A DNA stretch of 64,000 bases from Panicum virgatum (GCF_016808335.1 NC_053144.1:58916195-58980194); one strand, 5' to 3'. Counted from the first letter of the stretch, positions 9,537 through 20,687 are shown. The notes: generated by a model from the sequence alone, not told the origin. Translations and numbers: made by a program.

Positions 9537-12500
9537 CTACTCGCTTTTGGGTCCCTGGGCCATCTCCACAAAAACCAATCTTCCGCGTAGTATCTGTTTA
9601 AGACAATAATTTAGATTAAGTTGAGAATTACATATCCAAATAATATAAACATGAAAAGCTGATACTAATTCACTTCTAGTTCAGAAAAAGAAGCCTGTGC
9701 ATGTTTTTCATTTTATTATTTATTCAGTCACTGAAGCTGAAAGTCAGGGATCAACACATCATCTTGAAGCAGGAGTATTGATGCTGGAGTTCCAGCACGT
9801 TCACAAGTTGAAAAATCTATGGATACGAACACAACAACTGGAGTTTTTTTTGTCAAGAAAATAATGCCAAAATACAATTGCATTAAAGAATCAATAAAGC
9901 TGATGGCTTCGATTACCTGTTGGAAACTAATAATTTCAAGCTAGCTGCTGGGTTGTGATTTCGTGAAAAGTTAGAAAACACTGCAAGAATTCCAGAAAGA
10001 AAGTGCAATGAACCTATTTACAATGGAACAAATAACCATGGCCATGTGATTTTCAGTCCATCTGCAAAAAAAGTTCAAACATGTACTCTGCCTACATAAA
10101 GAATGTATCATGGTATTATCTACAACTGTCCTACCATAGTAGCTCAAGATAGCTCTACCGATTGCTAAAATACCTTAAGGGGGCAATTTTCTGAATGCGA
10201 TACATTTATATCACCAAGAAAAAACTGTGCTGTTTACATAAAGTATCTTTTTCACACAATAATCTAGATTGACTTATCAATGACAAGCAGCAAGATAGAA
10301 AGGAATGCTGAATCGAAGAGTCACTGCATAAGGTTCTTAAAGAAAAGAAGTCGTACTTAGGAAGTGAAATACATAAAATGCATTAACTCAATCCAATCCA
10401 TGGTTCTCATGGCGTCGCCTAGGCGTCCGGGCGATTTTCCAATTGAGGCGTCGGGCTCGCCATGGCTTCTGTGCGTATGGCGTCGCCTCGCTCGCCAAGG
10501 CGTCGGATGGACGCCACGCCCATGAAAAGGCGACGCGCGAGGGAGGAAAAGGTGCCGCGCGCGGGAGGAGACGGAGCGGAAAAGGGGTGCGCAGGGGGAA
10601 AGGAGCAGAAAAGGGAGGTGTCGTGCGGCAGGAAGGGAAGGGGCTCACGCGCGGCGCCCATCTGGAATCGGCACCATCTGAGAGTGGGAGGGAAAGAGAA
10701 GAAGGCGGGAGAACCTGGAATCCGGCGCCGCCCCTCATCCGCGACTACGAATCCTACCTCCCGCCTGCGACCGTGCTCGGGACTTCTCATCCGCGACCGC
10801 AAATCTTGCCTCCCACCTGTGACCGTGCTCGGATCTTCTCAGCCGCCTCCAGCCCCCTCCCCAATTCGTGTATGTATAGATGTTTTCCCCTATCCTTGCT
10901 CTGTTCTCCCCGCAATCCTCCCGTACTCTTTCCTCTGCTGTACTGCTTTTCCTCCCCCTCTTCTTCTACTCTGTTTCTTAGTACTCGTGCTCTGCTCTGC
11001 TCCTGTCTGCTATTTGTAGTGCTATCAGGAATAGATAGCTCATAGGTGTGCTCCATTCTGCTAGTATATGCCCCTGTGGTTGCGTAATTGGGTGAATATG
11101 TGCTTGTCTGTTGGAACCTTGTTGCATAAGAGATGAACTTTGCAGCAAAAAGGTATGCATTAGTGTATGTTTGTGCTGTCCCATGGAAGATTAAGGTGTG
11201 CATTTGGCGTCGCCTCGCCGCGCGCCATACTCGTCTAGGCGTCTAGAAGGGGGTGGCGTCGCCTCGCCTCGCCTCGCCTTACCGCAGTAAAAACCATGAT
11301 CCAATCATCCAAAACAGGTGTTTTCACAAAGGAATGCATCCCAGCAGATTTTAAGATTAAGCTAGGAAAAGCTCATTAATAACTTCAATTGTTCTGAAAA
11401 TATGTATAAAATAATTAAGATATTCAGGATATGCGAATCACAAATATGTTAAATATTTGTGAAATAAGAGTAGGTATAGAAAAAGTGAAAATAAGAACTT
11501 TTGAGATCGTTCAGCTGAGAAAGAAATAACATCAGAGCTCACACCATGCTATCATGAATTTTCTTCAGTATCATGTCAAATAAATGACAAGTAAACACTT
11601 GCAACTAACAATTTGTAGACATCACAACTTATTAGCATCAGTTAATTAAGTTTTTAGTGGAAACAAGTGAACAGAGCAGAATGCACATACTCTTCCATTC
11701 ATTGCCTTAACAGCTTTATCTGCCTCGGCTTGCGATGAATATTTGACAAAACCAAATCCTTTCATCCTTCCAGTTTGGCGATCTCTCATAAGTCGGGCTG
11801 CACTTGATAAGATCCCAAAAGCGACATCAAACAGAAATACTGCTATTTTGATTCAAGTAACATAACCAATACTGTTACAAAATCAAACACCAAGTTTCAT
11901 CAAGAAGTAATTACAAAGATTGACTGGAAGTGGAAACAGATTGAGGCAGGTCTATAATAGACCAGATAATGTACCTTCCTTTACATTGCCAAATGGTGAA
12001 AAGATATCTTTGAGCTCTTCCTCTGTTGTATAAAATGATAACCCTGAAAAAACAAAATCAAAGAATGAGTAAATACTGCATGCCACAACCACATTACACT
12101 AATAACATACAACATTAGACAAAACAAAACTTTGTAACAGATTGGGATGGAATTACACGACAAGTGGATAGATATACAGCAGTTTTACAATTTAATGTTT
12201 CTACTTCAGAACTACGGTCTTCATGGTAACCAATGGACGAAAATGACAGTCCACCACACATCCTCCAAGATGAAGACACTGAAGTGCCAGAATTAACCAA
12301 GTTGCTGTTGAAGCACTAGATGTACGGATACACCAAATTTATTGGCATTTGTTATGGCCAACTATTTGAGAAACTAGGCAGCGATCAGCCTAGCACAAGA
12401 TGGAGAAAGGCATTATTCAAAAAAAAAAAAGATGGAGCAAAGCACAACAACCCATCCTAGAAATCCTCCTCACTCTCTGCAAAGGAACCATATTCTGGTA

Positions 12501-12837
12501 GCACCTGATACTCTGCAATCAAAGCTGATATTCAAAAGAAAAAAAAAGTCAAAAGCCTACACCACCAAGGCACCAACCAGTGCTATCCTCTGCCCAAACC
12601 ATTAAAAGCCTAGACTTGTTGCTAGCGCACTGTGTGAATCATGCATACCATTACACTACAACCACGCAGTCACAAGGTCTGGAGCAAATCCAATCATCAA
12701 GGCGAATCACCCAACCGAAGAAACAAGCAAGAATCGGTCGAGATTTACTTACTGCTCACAAATATCTCTGTGCTGAAGCACCTCATGCCCAGAACCTGAG
12801 AGGACAAACCCATCAGCCTCCCTCCTCGCATCATCAT
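9537..12837 (-). CDS. Small organelle-type RRM RNA-binding protein
   Basis: A 105-residue protein from four exons on the minus strand: 12753-12837, 11975-12043, 11691-11797 and 9537-9593. All introns are GT..AG and the total is 318 bases. Residues 1-24 are basic and hydrophobic with Ser and Met (MMMRGGRLMGLSSQVLGMR), consistent with a mitochondrial or plastid presequence. Residues about 25-98 form one RRM: RNP2 is IFVSRL, followed by SFYTTEEELKDIFSPFGNV; RNP1 is KGFGFVKY; the last strand is GRLVFVEMA. It resembles small plant organelle RRM proteins that act in RNA processing or editing. The last intron is about 2.1 kb and contains a hAT-like element (10399-11298). The 69-base second exon has the same boundaries and phase as exon 2 of the RRM gene at 18630, so the two are paralogues. 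The frame is open upstream of the chosen ATG, so a longer N-terminus is possible. Confidence 0.88.
10399..11298. mobile_element. hAT-like non-autonomous element, 900 bp, in RRM intron 3
   Basis: The ends are CATGGTT and AACCATG, a short terminal inverted repeat, and the 8-bp duplication atccaatc sits at 10391-10398 and 11299-11306. Subterminal GGCGTCGCCT-type repeats occur at both ends, multiple at the right. The interior is GC-rich, with a tandem duplication near 10740-10845 around GACCGTGCTCGG. Open frames inside show no known domain. The 8-bp duplication points to hAT. It lies in intron 3 of the RRM gene, away from splice sites. Confidence 0.85.
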
Positions 12838-14111
12838 CGGGGATGATCCTCCACCGCCGTCCCGAAACCCTAGACCCCAAAAATTCCCAGCGCAGATGAA
12901 GCATAGAGCAAGCAGCGAGGGCACCAGTATAACAATAAACAATTAATAACAAGAATACCCCATATCCGTTACCTTTAAATCCAAAAGGTTCATCACAAAC
13001 TGGCACGATTTACAAAGAGGGCAAGCCAGCTACTAGTAGTACTACTACTACATAAACATTTCGTTGTTCATCCAACGATATTTTCGCAGCAGATACTACC
13101 AGGGACGGGCCCAGAATTTAGGAGTTGGGTATTCGAAATTCCAAATAGTGCTATTTTTTTGACAGCTCAATGTACAAAATAGTAGCGCATATTTGAGTAC
13201 CGGTAACACAAATTGTTCATACTTTCAAATTGTTCGATGTATAGATAATAGCGTACTAAATGATCAACATATCAAAGTGGGAATATATGAAATAAACAAA
13301 TGATACAATTCTAAAACAAATGGCATTGATAAGAATGCTTACAGAACCTACAGATTACAATACAAGCAATTGAGTTTCAGAAATTGATACGCATCACTGC
13401 AGCAGCCTTTTCTACATCTACAGAAACAGAACCATCACCTACATCTGCGTACCTAGTAATTGATACGCAGCGCCGCTGGTCGTCGCCTCGCCGCCGGCTG
13501 CCCCTGCCCGGCTGGCCGAGTGGCCGCCCGCCCGCCTGGTGCCTGCGCTGCTGCCTGCTGCACAAGTGCCCTGCACTGCACCTGGCCGCCGCCCGCCAAG
13601 GCGCCGAGCAGGGCAGCAGGGAGCAGCAGCAGGCGTTCGATCCTACGCAGTTGCACCTGCGCGGCGCGAGTGCGCCGCCTCTCCGGCCCCCAGCCTTCGC
13701 GGCTCCGCCCCTGTGCCACCGCCACTGGCGCGCCGCCGCCGCCGCTAGAGCTAGGGTTGCCGGCTGGGATTGAATTTCGGATGGGAGCTGGGAGAGAGGC
13801 AGGGAGCTGGGAGCTGGAGACCGAGCCTGGTCTGGGGGCTGTGGGCGTGCCTGGGTTGGGCCGGGGGAGGGAAGGAAGGGGCGCGTGGGCCGGCGGGGTC
13901 ATGGTCCGTTTGGTGGGGAGGGGAAGTCGTGGGCTGTTTGTTATTTTGAGCCCGTTTATACTATTAAGCTGTTTGTTCTTTTGTTTTTTCTACATACTAG
14001 TAGCAGAGATATACGTGCCGCATGCACGTATTTAATTTTCATTCCTTCAACCAATAATATCATTTATTTTTTAAATGTCTTTATTTTCCTTCCGTAAACA
14101 ATGATATTAAT
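12838..14111. other. RRM gene 5' flank and GC-rich unassigned sequence
   Basis: Just upstream of the RRM start codon the minus strand reads CTAGGGTTTCGGG, a typical plant 5' UTR motif. 13460-13900 is very GC-rich, with overlapping open frames but no recognisable domain. The motif ATTGATACGCA occurs near 13385 and 13459. CAGGGACGG at 13100 faces CCGCCCCTG ending at 13713, but no target duplication was found. Confidence 0.4.
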
Positions 14112-15227
14112 TGTCGGTACCCCAGGACTGGGGTACCCCATCTTGCTGTGTCTAGGCAAGAAGAGCTTTGTAGTTATCCTTAACTACGTCCAGCAGCTGA
14201 ACCCCTGCGGTCCGGAAGCCCTGTTCATCCGACAACGGTCCCGGACCTGTCCTCTGGATGGGAAAGATCCGGGAGCTCCACGTGTTCCGGAAGAAGCAGG
14301 CGCTCAGCCCGAGCAGCCGGAGGCTCCGGACCTCCCGTGAAGGTCCGGATCCCCGCGGAATCCCGGACCCCCCTTTGGGGTCTCGGACCCCCGGTATAGT
14401 AACCGGACCCCTCGCCAAGGGAAGGAATCGACACTCCGCCTCGGGGTGGTCCGGAGCCGCCACGTGTCTACAAGCACAGACACGTATATAAAGCCGCTTG
14501 GTCTCCATATTAAGGTTCACCTACCGCTGTATTCATTGCGGTAGGAGGACGTCCGCATTGATGTAGCAGAAGCCGAGGCGATTCTTTGACCAGGGGGCAC
14601 TATTGATCGCGTATTACCAAGACGCATAGTGGGGCTGCTGGCGCCGCCCACGCCGCGCCTGTCAGTCTGCCATAACAGATGGATACGACGGCTCGGCTTC
14701 ACCCATTATGACGCCTACATAATAGCCTCAACAGGTCACACCGAAAGCTACATTCCCCCAACGGGTACCTTGCTGACGGGACAAGAGAAGACCACCCTTC
14801 GTCAGAGGGTCAGCAGGGCATGGAAGCATATCGGAGGAAAGATTCGTAACCACTGTAGCCATTTAAATACTCTGCGCAGTATGCTGCACAGTCACGTTGG
14901 GCCCACTTGTCGGGGCCCCAACGTCCTATGTATCCGCACCCCTTGATCTATAAAAGGGGGCGCCCGATAGAAGAAAAACTCAGGCTGGGAAAAAGCCAAG
15001 GCCCGGCAGAAGATAGATTCATACACAGCCAAGATCAATACCTCTCCCAGTGGATGTAGGGTATTACGCTCCGGCGGCCCGAACCACTCTAAATCGTGTG
15101 TTCTTGTGTGGTTGTCTCAAAGCTAGATCAGCCCAATCGCCTAGTACCTTCCCGAGTACTCCCTCTCTGGAAATAGGCGGGTGCGCTCCGCGCACCCGGC
15201 AGTGGGTCCCCTAGAAACCCCACGACA
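14112..15227 (+). mobile_element. Solo LTR, 1116 bp, same family as the element at 30821
   Basis: The LTR runs from TGTCGGTACCCCAGG to CCCCACGACA and is flanked by the exact 5-bp duplication ttaat (14107-14111 and 15228-15232). TG..CA ends and a 5-bp duplication without internal sequence mark a solo LTR left by recombination. A TATA box (CTATAAAAGG) is at about 14949. It is clearly related to, but diverged from, the LTRs at 30821 and 34081. Confidence 0.95.
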
Positions 15228-15698
15228 TTAATTATTATCCTTCTAAACAAATAATGATGCAAATTATGGGTGAATGCATGTTCAAAGAAAAATAAATTAT
15301 GCGCCAAAGGAAAGTAATACGCGGGTACAAGAGGTGGGTATAAAATATTTCTGGTGTAATTAGAATTTTAGTGGAAGATATTGACGAAACCAATCTCCAC
15401 TCCCTTTCGTCAAATCTTTTGGCCTGACAAGTGGGGTCGTCGTGAGAGGTAATGTGGGCATCGTCTTCGTGAAAAAAGATTTTAATTGTTTCAAATTTTA
15501 TATTTTCTACATATACTTGAGAAATACTTACATATACAAAAATAAACTACCAAAAATAATGGGTATTCAACTGAATACCTTTGATGTATACTGGGCCCGC
15601 CCCTGGATACTACATCATGAGTGCAAGAGAAGGGGGGGCACAACGAAGAAGCCTAGAAGTGGCGGAGACCTAACAAATCCGTGAATGTCACGGTTCGC
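15228..15698. other. H2B 3' flank, nothing else recognised
   Basis: AT-rich stretch between the solo LTR and the H2B stop codon. It should hold the H2B 3' UTR on the minus strand. No other gene or element is evident. Confidence 0.5.
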
Positions 15699-16151
15699 TC
15701 AGTTGCTGGCGAACTTCGTGACGGCCTTGGTGCCCTCAGAGATGGCGTGCTTGGCGAGCTTGCCGGGGAGGACGAGGCGCACGGAGGTCTGGATCTTGCG
15801 GGAGGTGATGGTGGGCTTCTTGTTGTAGTGGGCGAGGCGGGCGGCCTCCTGCGCCAGCTTCTCGAAGATGTTGTTGATGAAGGAGTTCATGATGAACATG
15901 GCCTTGGAGGAGATGCCGATGTTCGGGTGCACCTGCTTGAGCACCTTGAAGATGTAGATTTTGTAGGTCTCCACGCTCTTTTTGGCCTTCTTCTTCCCCT
16001 TCTTCTCACCGGCCTCCTTGCCGGCGGACTTGGAGGCGGGGAGGTGCTTCTCTGACTTTGGCTTCTTCCCCGCGGGCGTCTTCTCCGCCTTGTCGGCCTT
16101 CTCCTCCGCCGGCTTCTTCTCCGCGGGCTTCTTCTGAGCCTTGGGCGCCAT
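15699..16151 (-). CDS. Histone H2B with acidic-patch substitutions
   Basis: Intronless, 150 residues. A Lys/Ala/Pro-rich tail ([18 protein letters not shown]) is followed by the H2B fold ([16 protein letters not shown] to TKAVTK). Length and tail fit plant H2B. Compared with the usual plant H2B core (from memory), several invariant sites differ: HPDIGIS is HPNIGIS, INDIF is INNIF, REIQ is RKIQ, PGEL is PGKL, HAVSEG is HAISEG, and AMSIM or AMGIM is AMFIM. The two Glu-to-Lys changes match H2B E105 and E113 in animal numbering, the H2B part of the nucleosome acidic patch. The Lys used for mono-ubiquitination (GTKAVTK) is kept. Most changes are G-to-A on the coding strand. The frame is open and the promoter has a TATA box, a CCAAT box and an octamer-like site, so it may be a divergent variant or a gene in early decay. 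Confidence 0.9.
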   Translation of the reverse strand: MAPKAQKKPAEKKPAEEKADKAEKTPAGKKPKSEKHLPASKSAGKEAGEKKGKKKAKKSVETYKIYIFKVLKQVHPNIGISSKAMFIMNSFINNIFEKLAQEAARLAHYNKKPTITSRKIQTSVRLVLPGKLAKHAISEGTKAVTKFASN

Positions 16152-16261
16152 CGGGTTGGGGCTCCAACGCTTCGGGGTCGAGGGAAATGCAAGGGGGCGA
16201 TTCGGTTGGTGTCGGGGAGAAGCTTTTCTTGGCGTGTAGTGAGGGAAAAGGGAAGATGAAT

Positions 16262-16322
16262 CTATATATAGATAGATGGCCTCCGCGGGAGGTGATTGGT
16301 CAAGAGTGGTGGAACGCGGATT
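16262..16322 (-). promoter_or_regulatory. H2B promoter: TATA box, CCAAT box, octamer-like site
   Basis: Reading away from the H2B start codon: the TATA box CTATATATAG is at 16262-16271, ATTGG (CCAAT on the minus strand) at 16295-16299, and CGCGGATT, seven of eight bases of the histone octamer CGCGGATC, at 16315-16322. The order and spacing fit a plant histone promoter. Confidence 0.75.
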
Positions 16323-16397
16323 GATGAGGTGGCGTGAATTGATCTAGAGACGTTGGTTTTTGGGAGTGGGAGGATGGATGGCGGAGAGTGGGTCTTA

Positions 16398-16584
16398 GGC
16401 CAGTCTCAATGGGGGTTCATAGAGAGTTTCATGATATTAAATATCATCAATTTTGCTGACGTGGCAAGGAGAGAGAAGAATGAAATTTCATGGGATTTGA
16501 GAAGAATTTCATCACCATGAAACTCATCTGGTACAGTTACCTAATTTTCAGTCTAGGTATCTGTGCCCAACACTGAGACTGGCC
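16398..16584. mobile_element. Tourist/PIF-Harbinger-like MITE
   Basis: A 187-bp element starting GGCCAGTCTCAATGGG and ending CACTGAGACTGGCC, flanked by TTA at 16395-16397 and 16585-16587. Terminal inverted repeats with a TTA duplication fit the Tourist class. The same family recurs at 20415-20597. Confidence 0.85.
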
Positions 16585-17275
16585 TTATTTCCCGCGGAAA
16601 GTGACGCACTGACGAAATAGATGGGCGCCTTTCTGCGCGTGTTTCAGCGGAAATTGCTGGCCCTCATTATAACGGAACGGTGGGAATTCCGTTTGTTTCC
16701 GTTTCTTGGGCTGGCCCTTGCTCTCTCAACCAGGCCCCATTTGCACTATATGGGCTTCAGGGGAAAATTTCGGGGGTTCCTGGGGTCACGCGGGTAATTC
16801 CAGCAGATTTGTTATCCACTCCAGATGTTATGTTATTGGGTCTAAATTGGTTCAACAAAATAACCCATATTATTTTTGTTCCGGAACAATTTTTTAATTA
16901 TTCTACCAATACAAAAAAATTTGTTTCGGAATAAAAAATAGTTATTAAATATTATGCGATGATTTGACTGACATTTGACAAAATTTCGGCCGAGGAAACA
17001 TCCGGGGCCCGAAGCGGGCGGGAAGACTACTGGCCCAGGAGGGGCTCGGAATGACGACACGGGCCTGGCCTTTACCGAAGCACAAAACTGGACGGGAATA
17101 TCGGCAATGCACTCGTGGTAGCGAAGCGTGCATCGGCATCGTGTGGCCGCCGTTCGTTAGCGCACCGCAACCCAACAACCCGTTCGGATAGATAGCCGGT
17201 GGCCCGCCTCCCCTCTTCCTACCACACCACCACGGAACTCGCCGCCGCCGCACTTCCACTCCCCGCCTCGCACCC
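16585..17275. other. Intergenic and ATP synthase b' 5' flank
   Basis: Includes an AT-rich patch near 16860-16960 with GTTCCGGAAC and similar inverted motifs. The stretch just before 17276 is the 5' UTR and promoter of the ATP synthase gene. No other gene is seen. Confidence 0.45.
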
Positions 17276-17911
17276 ATGGCGACGACCCTGATGGCTGCGG
17301 CCACCACCTCCTGCTCCCCGCGCCGCGCGGCGCCGCTCCTGATGAAGCCGGTGGCCTCCTCCTCGTCTAGCTCGGCGCGGCCGCGGCGGCCCTTGGCGCA
17401 GCAGCTCCCGCGGCTGCTGGCGACGGCGGCGGCGGCGGTGGCGGCCGCGCCGCTCCCGGCGCTGGCGGAGCAGATGGAGAAGGCGGCGCTCTTCGACTTC
17501 AACCTGACGCTCCCGGCGATCGCGACCGAGTTCCTGCTGCTCATGGTCGCGCTGGACAAGCTCTACTTCACGCCGCTCGGCAAGTTCATGGACGAGCGGG
17601 ACGCCAAGATCCGCGGCGAGCTCGGCGACGTCAAGGACGCCTCCGAGGAGGTCAAGCAGCTGGAGGAGCAGGCCGCCGCCATCATGAAGGCGGCGCGCGC
17701 CGAGATCGCCGCGGCGCTCAACAAGATGAAGAAGGAGACCACCGCCGAGCTGGAGGCCAAGCTGGACGAGGGCCGCCGCCGCGTCGAGGCCGAGCTCGTC
17801 GAGGCGCTCGCCAACCTCGAATCCCAGAAGGAGGAGGCCGTCAAGGCGCTCGACGCGCAGATCGCCTCGCTCAGCGACGAGATCGTCAAGAAGGTGCTCC
17901 CATCCGCGTGA
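17276..17911 (+). CDS. ATPG: Chloroplast ATP synthase subunit b' (CF0-II), nuclear-encoded
   Basis: Intronless, 211 residues. Residues 1 to about 65 are a Ser/Ala/Arg-rich chloroplast transit peptide ending with a hydrophobic Ala-rich stretch and ALA, typical of a thylakoid-directed bipartite signal. The mature part starts near [18 protein letters not shown], with one membrane segment ([20 protein letters not shown], about residues 80-100). A long charged coiled coil follows ([16 protein letters not shown] heptads) to the end. This is the peripheral stator stalk subunit that pairs with plastid-encoded subunit b and holds CF1 against rotation. Size and layout match the plant family. The ATG chosen gives the complete transit peptide. 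Neighbours are functionally unrelated. Confidence 0.95.
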   Translation: MATTLMAAATTSCSPRRAAPLLMKPVASSSSSSARPRRPLAQQLPRLLATAAAAVAAAPLPALAEQMEKAALFDFNLTLPAIATEFLLLMVALDKLYFTPLGKFMDERDAKIRGELGDVKDASEEVKQLEEQAAAIMKAARAEIAAALNKMKKETTAELEAKLDEGRRRVEAELVEALANLESQKEEAVKALDAQIASLSDEIVKKVLPSA

Positions 17912-18629
17912 GGGGGAATCGAAACAGCGAGCCAGCCTTCTTCCTTGCTCAGCTTTCTGATCTGTGTGTATACGCTTGTTGGGCCGCCGTCCGTTGCCGG
18001 CCCTGCTTTATCCTATGATGACTGTAACTGCATCAACATTTTGTGGCAAGTATAAATGAATCAATCATATTTTTGAAGAAATTTGGGTGGCTTAGATTCT
18101 ACAGTCGCGTATAAAATGTTTGGGATTATAGGCGAGTTGCACTGAGGTTGTTATGTAAAAATTGCCTAAATCTTTCACGCTTCTTGTGTGATCCTGGCTC
18201 CAAGCTCCAAGCTGCCTGAAACATTAGGAGCTGTGTACAATAAAACACCATGAACTGTGCTACCGTGAAGAGGAAGATTAGAAGTCCAACACAAAAGAAG
18301 TATTTTGATATGTGATTTCTTCGAATGAAAAATCCAATATCTAACTGAGTGTAGTTCAACTGTTAAGATATCTTGTGGTGTAAGTAACGCTCATTTGGGT
18401 TTGAATGGTGGGCCCTAGCACCGTGTCAAAAAAATAAAATAAAAGTGAAGTATTTTGATCTGAGGTTTCTCCGAAACTCGTATTCTCGTGTGAAAAGAGG
18501 GGCGTGCTCTTCTGTCTGGGCCAGAACCCAACCCACGACCCCCTGGCCTGGGCGGCCGCGCCAACCACAACCAAAACCAGAAGCAAGAAGGGGGCGGCGC
18601 CGCGGCGGGTAGGGTTTTAGCCGCCGGCG
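17912..18629. other. ATP synthase 3' flank and RRM gene promoter
   Basis: Contains the 3' UTR of the b' gene and the upstream region of the next RRM gene. The sequence just before 18630 (TAGGGTTTTAG) is a typical plant 5' UTR motif. Nothing else recognised. Confidence 0.5.
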
Positions 18630-19742
18630 ATGGCCCACTCCGCCTCCTCTTCCGCCCTGCTCCGCCGCCTCGTCTGCAGCTCCACCCCAGCCTCCTCCGT
18701 GTTTCGCGCTACCGTTTGCTCCTCCTCTTCCGGCTCCGGCCCGTCGCACACCCCGCCTCCTCCGTCCTCCATATTCAGCGACGATGCGGAGGTTGCCAAC
18801 GTGCCACCGCTCACCACCCCCAAGCTATTCGTCAGCGGTAACGTCTCTCCCCCTTCCATCTCCCGCCTCGCCCGGCTCAATCCATTGTCTTTCGCACCGT
18901 AATTGTAAGTTAGCTTCAGGGAATGCAATTTCACAGTAAATCAGGCCTGCTTATGTGTGATGTGAATTTGTGATATTGCCCAAGTTAGAGCTGCAGGCAC
19001 CTCGATACCTTTATGCTCTGTTTGTACGAGCAATGCAATGCAGAACCCAAGATAACCAATGAGCCCCATGGATGAATCACAGCGTTTAGACCTGTTACAG
19101 TTTGCATCCCGTCCTGCAGCTCCTGTGCCGTCAAATCCTATTGCCATCTGTGCGTTTTTCTTGATTTCTTTTTTATCACTGTAAAATAGACTTGTTCCAT
19201 TCAGATTGTAGTTTGCCACCATACTCAGTAAGCTGCTGGCAGTTTATTTTCACTTCTATGTTTCCCTAAAAATGAATTGCTGTTAGGCTCATAATCTCTG
19301 CTTGATTCTATTCGGCGTAGGCCTTTCAAGGCTAACAACAGATGAGAAGCTCCAAGGCGCGTTTGCTCCTTTTGGTAGGCTCCTTGAAGGTACAAAGCTT
19401 TCTTTCAAGTACTTGGTAGAAATCTGTTCATCCTCCTCGCAGAAAAAAGAAATCTGTTCATCCTTTTCCTCACTCCTAATTGTAGTGTGCTTTTATTACT
19501 GTGCAGCAAAAGTTGTGACGGATAGAGTTTCCGGGAGGTCAAAGGGTTTCGGTTTCGTGAGATATGCCACTATAGACGAGGCTGAGAAAGCACGGCAGGA
19601 GATGAACGCTAAGTTTCTGGATGGATGGGTCATCTTCGTCGATCCTGCCAAACCAAGGCAACCAAAGCCTGCTCCTCAGCAGGACACCCGTTCTTCACAC
19701 GCTGGCTTCACAACGAACAAGACAGTAGGATGGTGTGGCTAA
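18630..19742 (+). CDS. Organelle RRM domain protein, ORRM2-like
   Basis: A 170-residue protein from exons 18630-18837, 19321-19389 and 19507-19742, with GT..AG introns (513 bases in total). Residues 1 to about 60 are Ser/Ala/Arg-rich and lack acidic residues at the start (ALLRRLVCSS), as in a mitochondrial presequence. One RRM follows: RNP2 is LFVSGL, then SRLTTDEKLQGAFAPFG; RNP1 is KGFGFVRY; the last strand is DGWVIFVD. The motif AKVVTDRVSGRSKGFGFV is characteristic of the plant ORRM2-type proteins that take part in mitochondrial RNA editing. The 30-residue tail is Pro/Gln-rich and ends NKTVGWCG. The 69-base exon 2 matches exon 2 of the 9537-12837 gene in length, borders and phase. The assignment to ORRM2 is by remembered similarity. 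Confidence 0.9.
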
Positions 19743-19924
19743 TTGCAACAAACTGTTGTTATATTGCACAACTTGGTTGAGGGAGTAGCAGAAACACCAT
19801 AGAGTAGTTTGATTTGATACAGGCAATGGTGGGCTGGACCGCTGGAGATACAATTTTCTTATTGGCGCAACATTTTTGTTCTATGAATTATGGGTCGCCT
19901 TCTGAGTTTTCCATTGCGGATGTA

Positions 19925-20276
19925 GGGGTTGTTTGGTTCGAGTGGCTAAACTTTAGACCATGTCACATAAAAAAGAATTTTAGCATTTAGAAGTATTAAA
20001 TGAAGTCTAATTACAAAACTAATTGTAGAATCTTAGGACTAAAATGTGAGATAAATCTAATGAAGTATATTAATCTATAATTAGTGAATGGTTACTGTAG
20101 CATTATTGTATCAAATTATGAATTAATTAGGCTCATTAGATTTGTCTCACGAATTAGCACCCGTCTGTCAAAAAAAAATTATAAATAGATTTTATTTAAT
20201 ACTTCTAAATGGTAAGATTCCTTTTGATGTGATAGAGGCTGAAAAAAAAGCACAGAGAAACAAACCAAACAGCACC
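19925..20276. mobile_element. Tourist-like MITE, about 350 bp
   Basis: The left end reads GGGTTGTTTGGTT and the right end AACCAAACAGCACC, inverted repeats. The interior has the common grass MITE features: AAACTTTAGACC near the left end, ATTAGATTTGTCTC, and a palindromic middle. The target duplication is not clear, so the ends are good to a few bases. Confidence 0.7.
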
Positions 20277-20414
20277 TATACACTTATGAATGCAAAACTG
20301 ATGATGCTATCTCTGTCGTCTATTTGCATGGTTGCTTATCGTGTTACCTGATGAGAGCTTTCCCTGTTGCTGCAAATTATCAGACACACCCACAGATTTG
20401 GCTGATCTTCCTTA

Positions 20415-20597
20415 GGTCAGTCTCAGTGGGAGTTTCCTTAGGTCAGTCTCAGTGGGAGTTTTATGAACACAGTTATCTAGACTGAGAACTAGGTAACTGT
20501 GTCAGATGGATTTCATGATGATGAAAATTTTCTCACATGTGACTGGCCATGTCCTATGTCAGCAAAATTAATAATATTTGGTGTCATGAGACTGGCC
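20415..20597. mobile_element. MITE of the GGCCAGTCTCA family with duplicated left end
   Basis: Same family as 16398-16584. GGTCAGTCTCAGTGGGAG occurs at 20415 and again at 20441, so the first 26 bases including TTA are doubled. The right end is GAGACTGGCC with TTA at 20598-20600. Confidence 0.8.
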
Positions 20598-20687
20598 TTA
20601 GGTTTCCTCCAAAGGTCGAGTCAAATGATAGCTCATAGCAATTAAGAGATAGCATAAGAGATCACTTCTTTAATGGTCTAGCTTTTA

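Noticed and set aside
10443..11045. Overlapping open frames of 185-200 codons in the hAT-like element
   Set aside because: Low-complexity, GC-driven frames on both strands with no recognisable domain; the element boundaries explain the sequence.
13100..13713. Possible DNA transposon with CAGGGACGG and CCGCCCCTG ends
   Set aside because: The flanking 8-mers (gatactac and tgccaccg) do not match and the inverted repeat is imperfect, so the boundaries are unsupported.
15681..16055. 124-codon plus-strand frame opposite H2B
   Set aside because: Antisense shadow of the H2B coding sequence.
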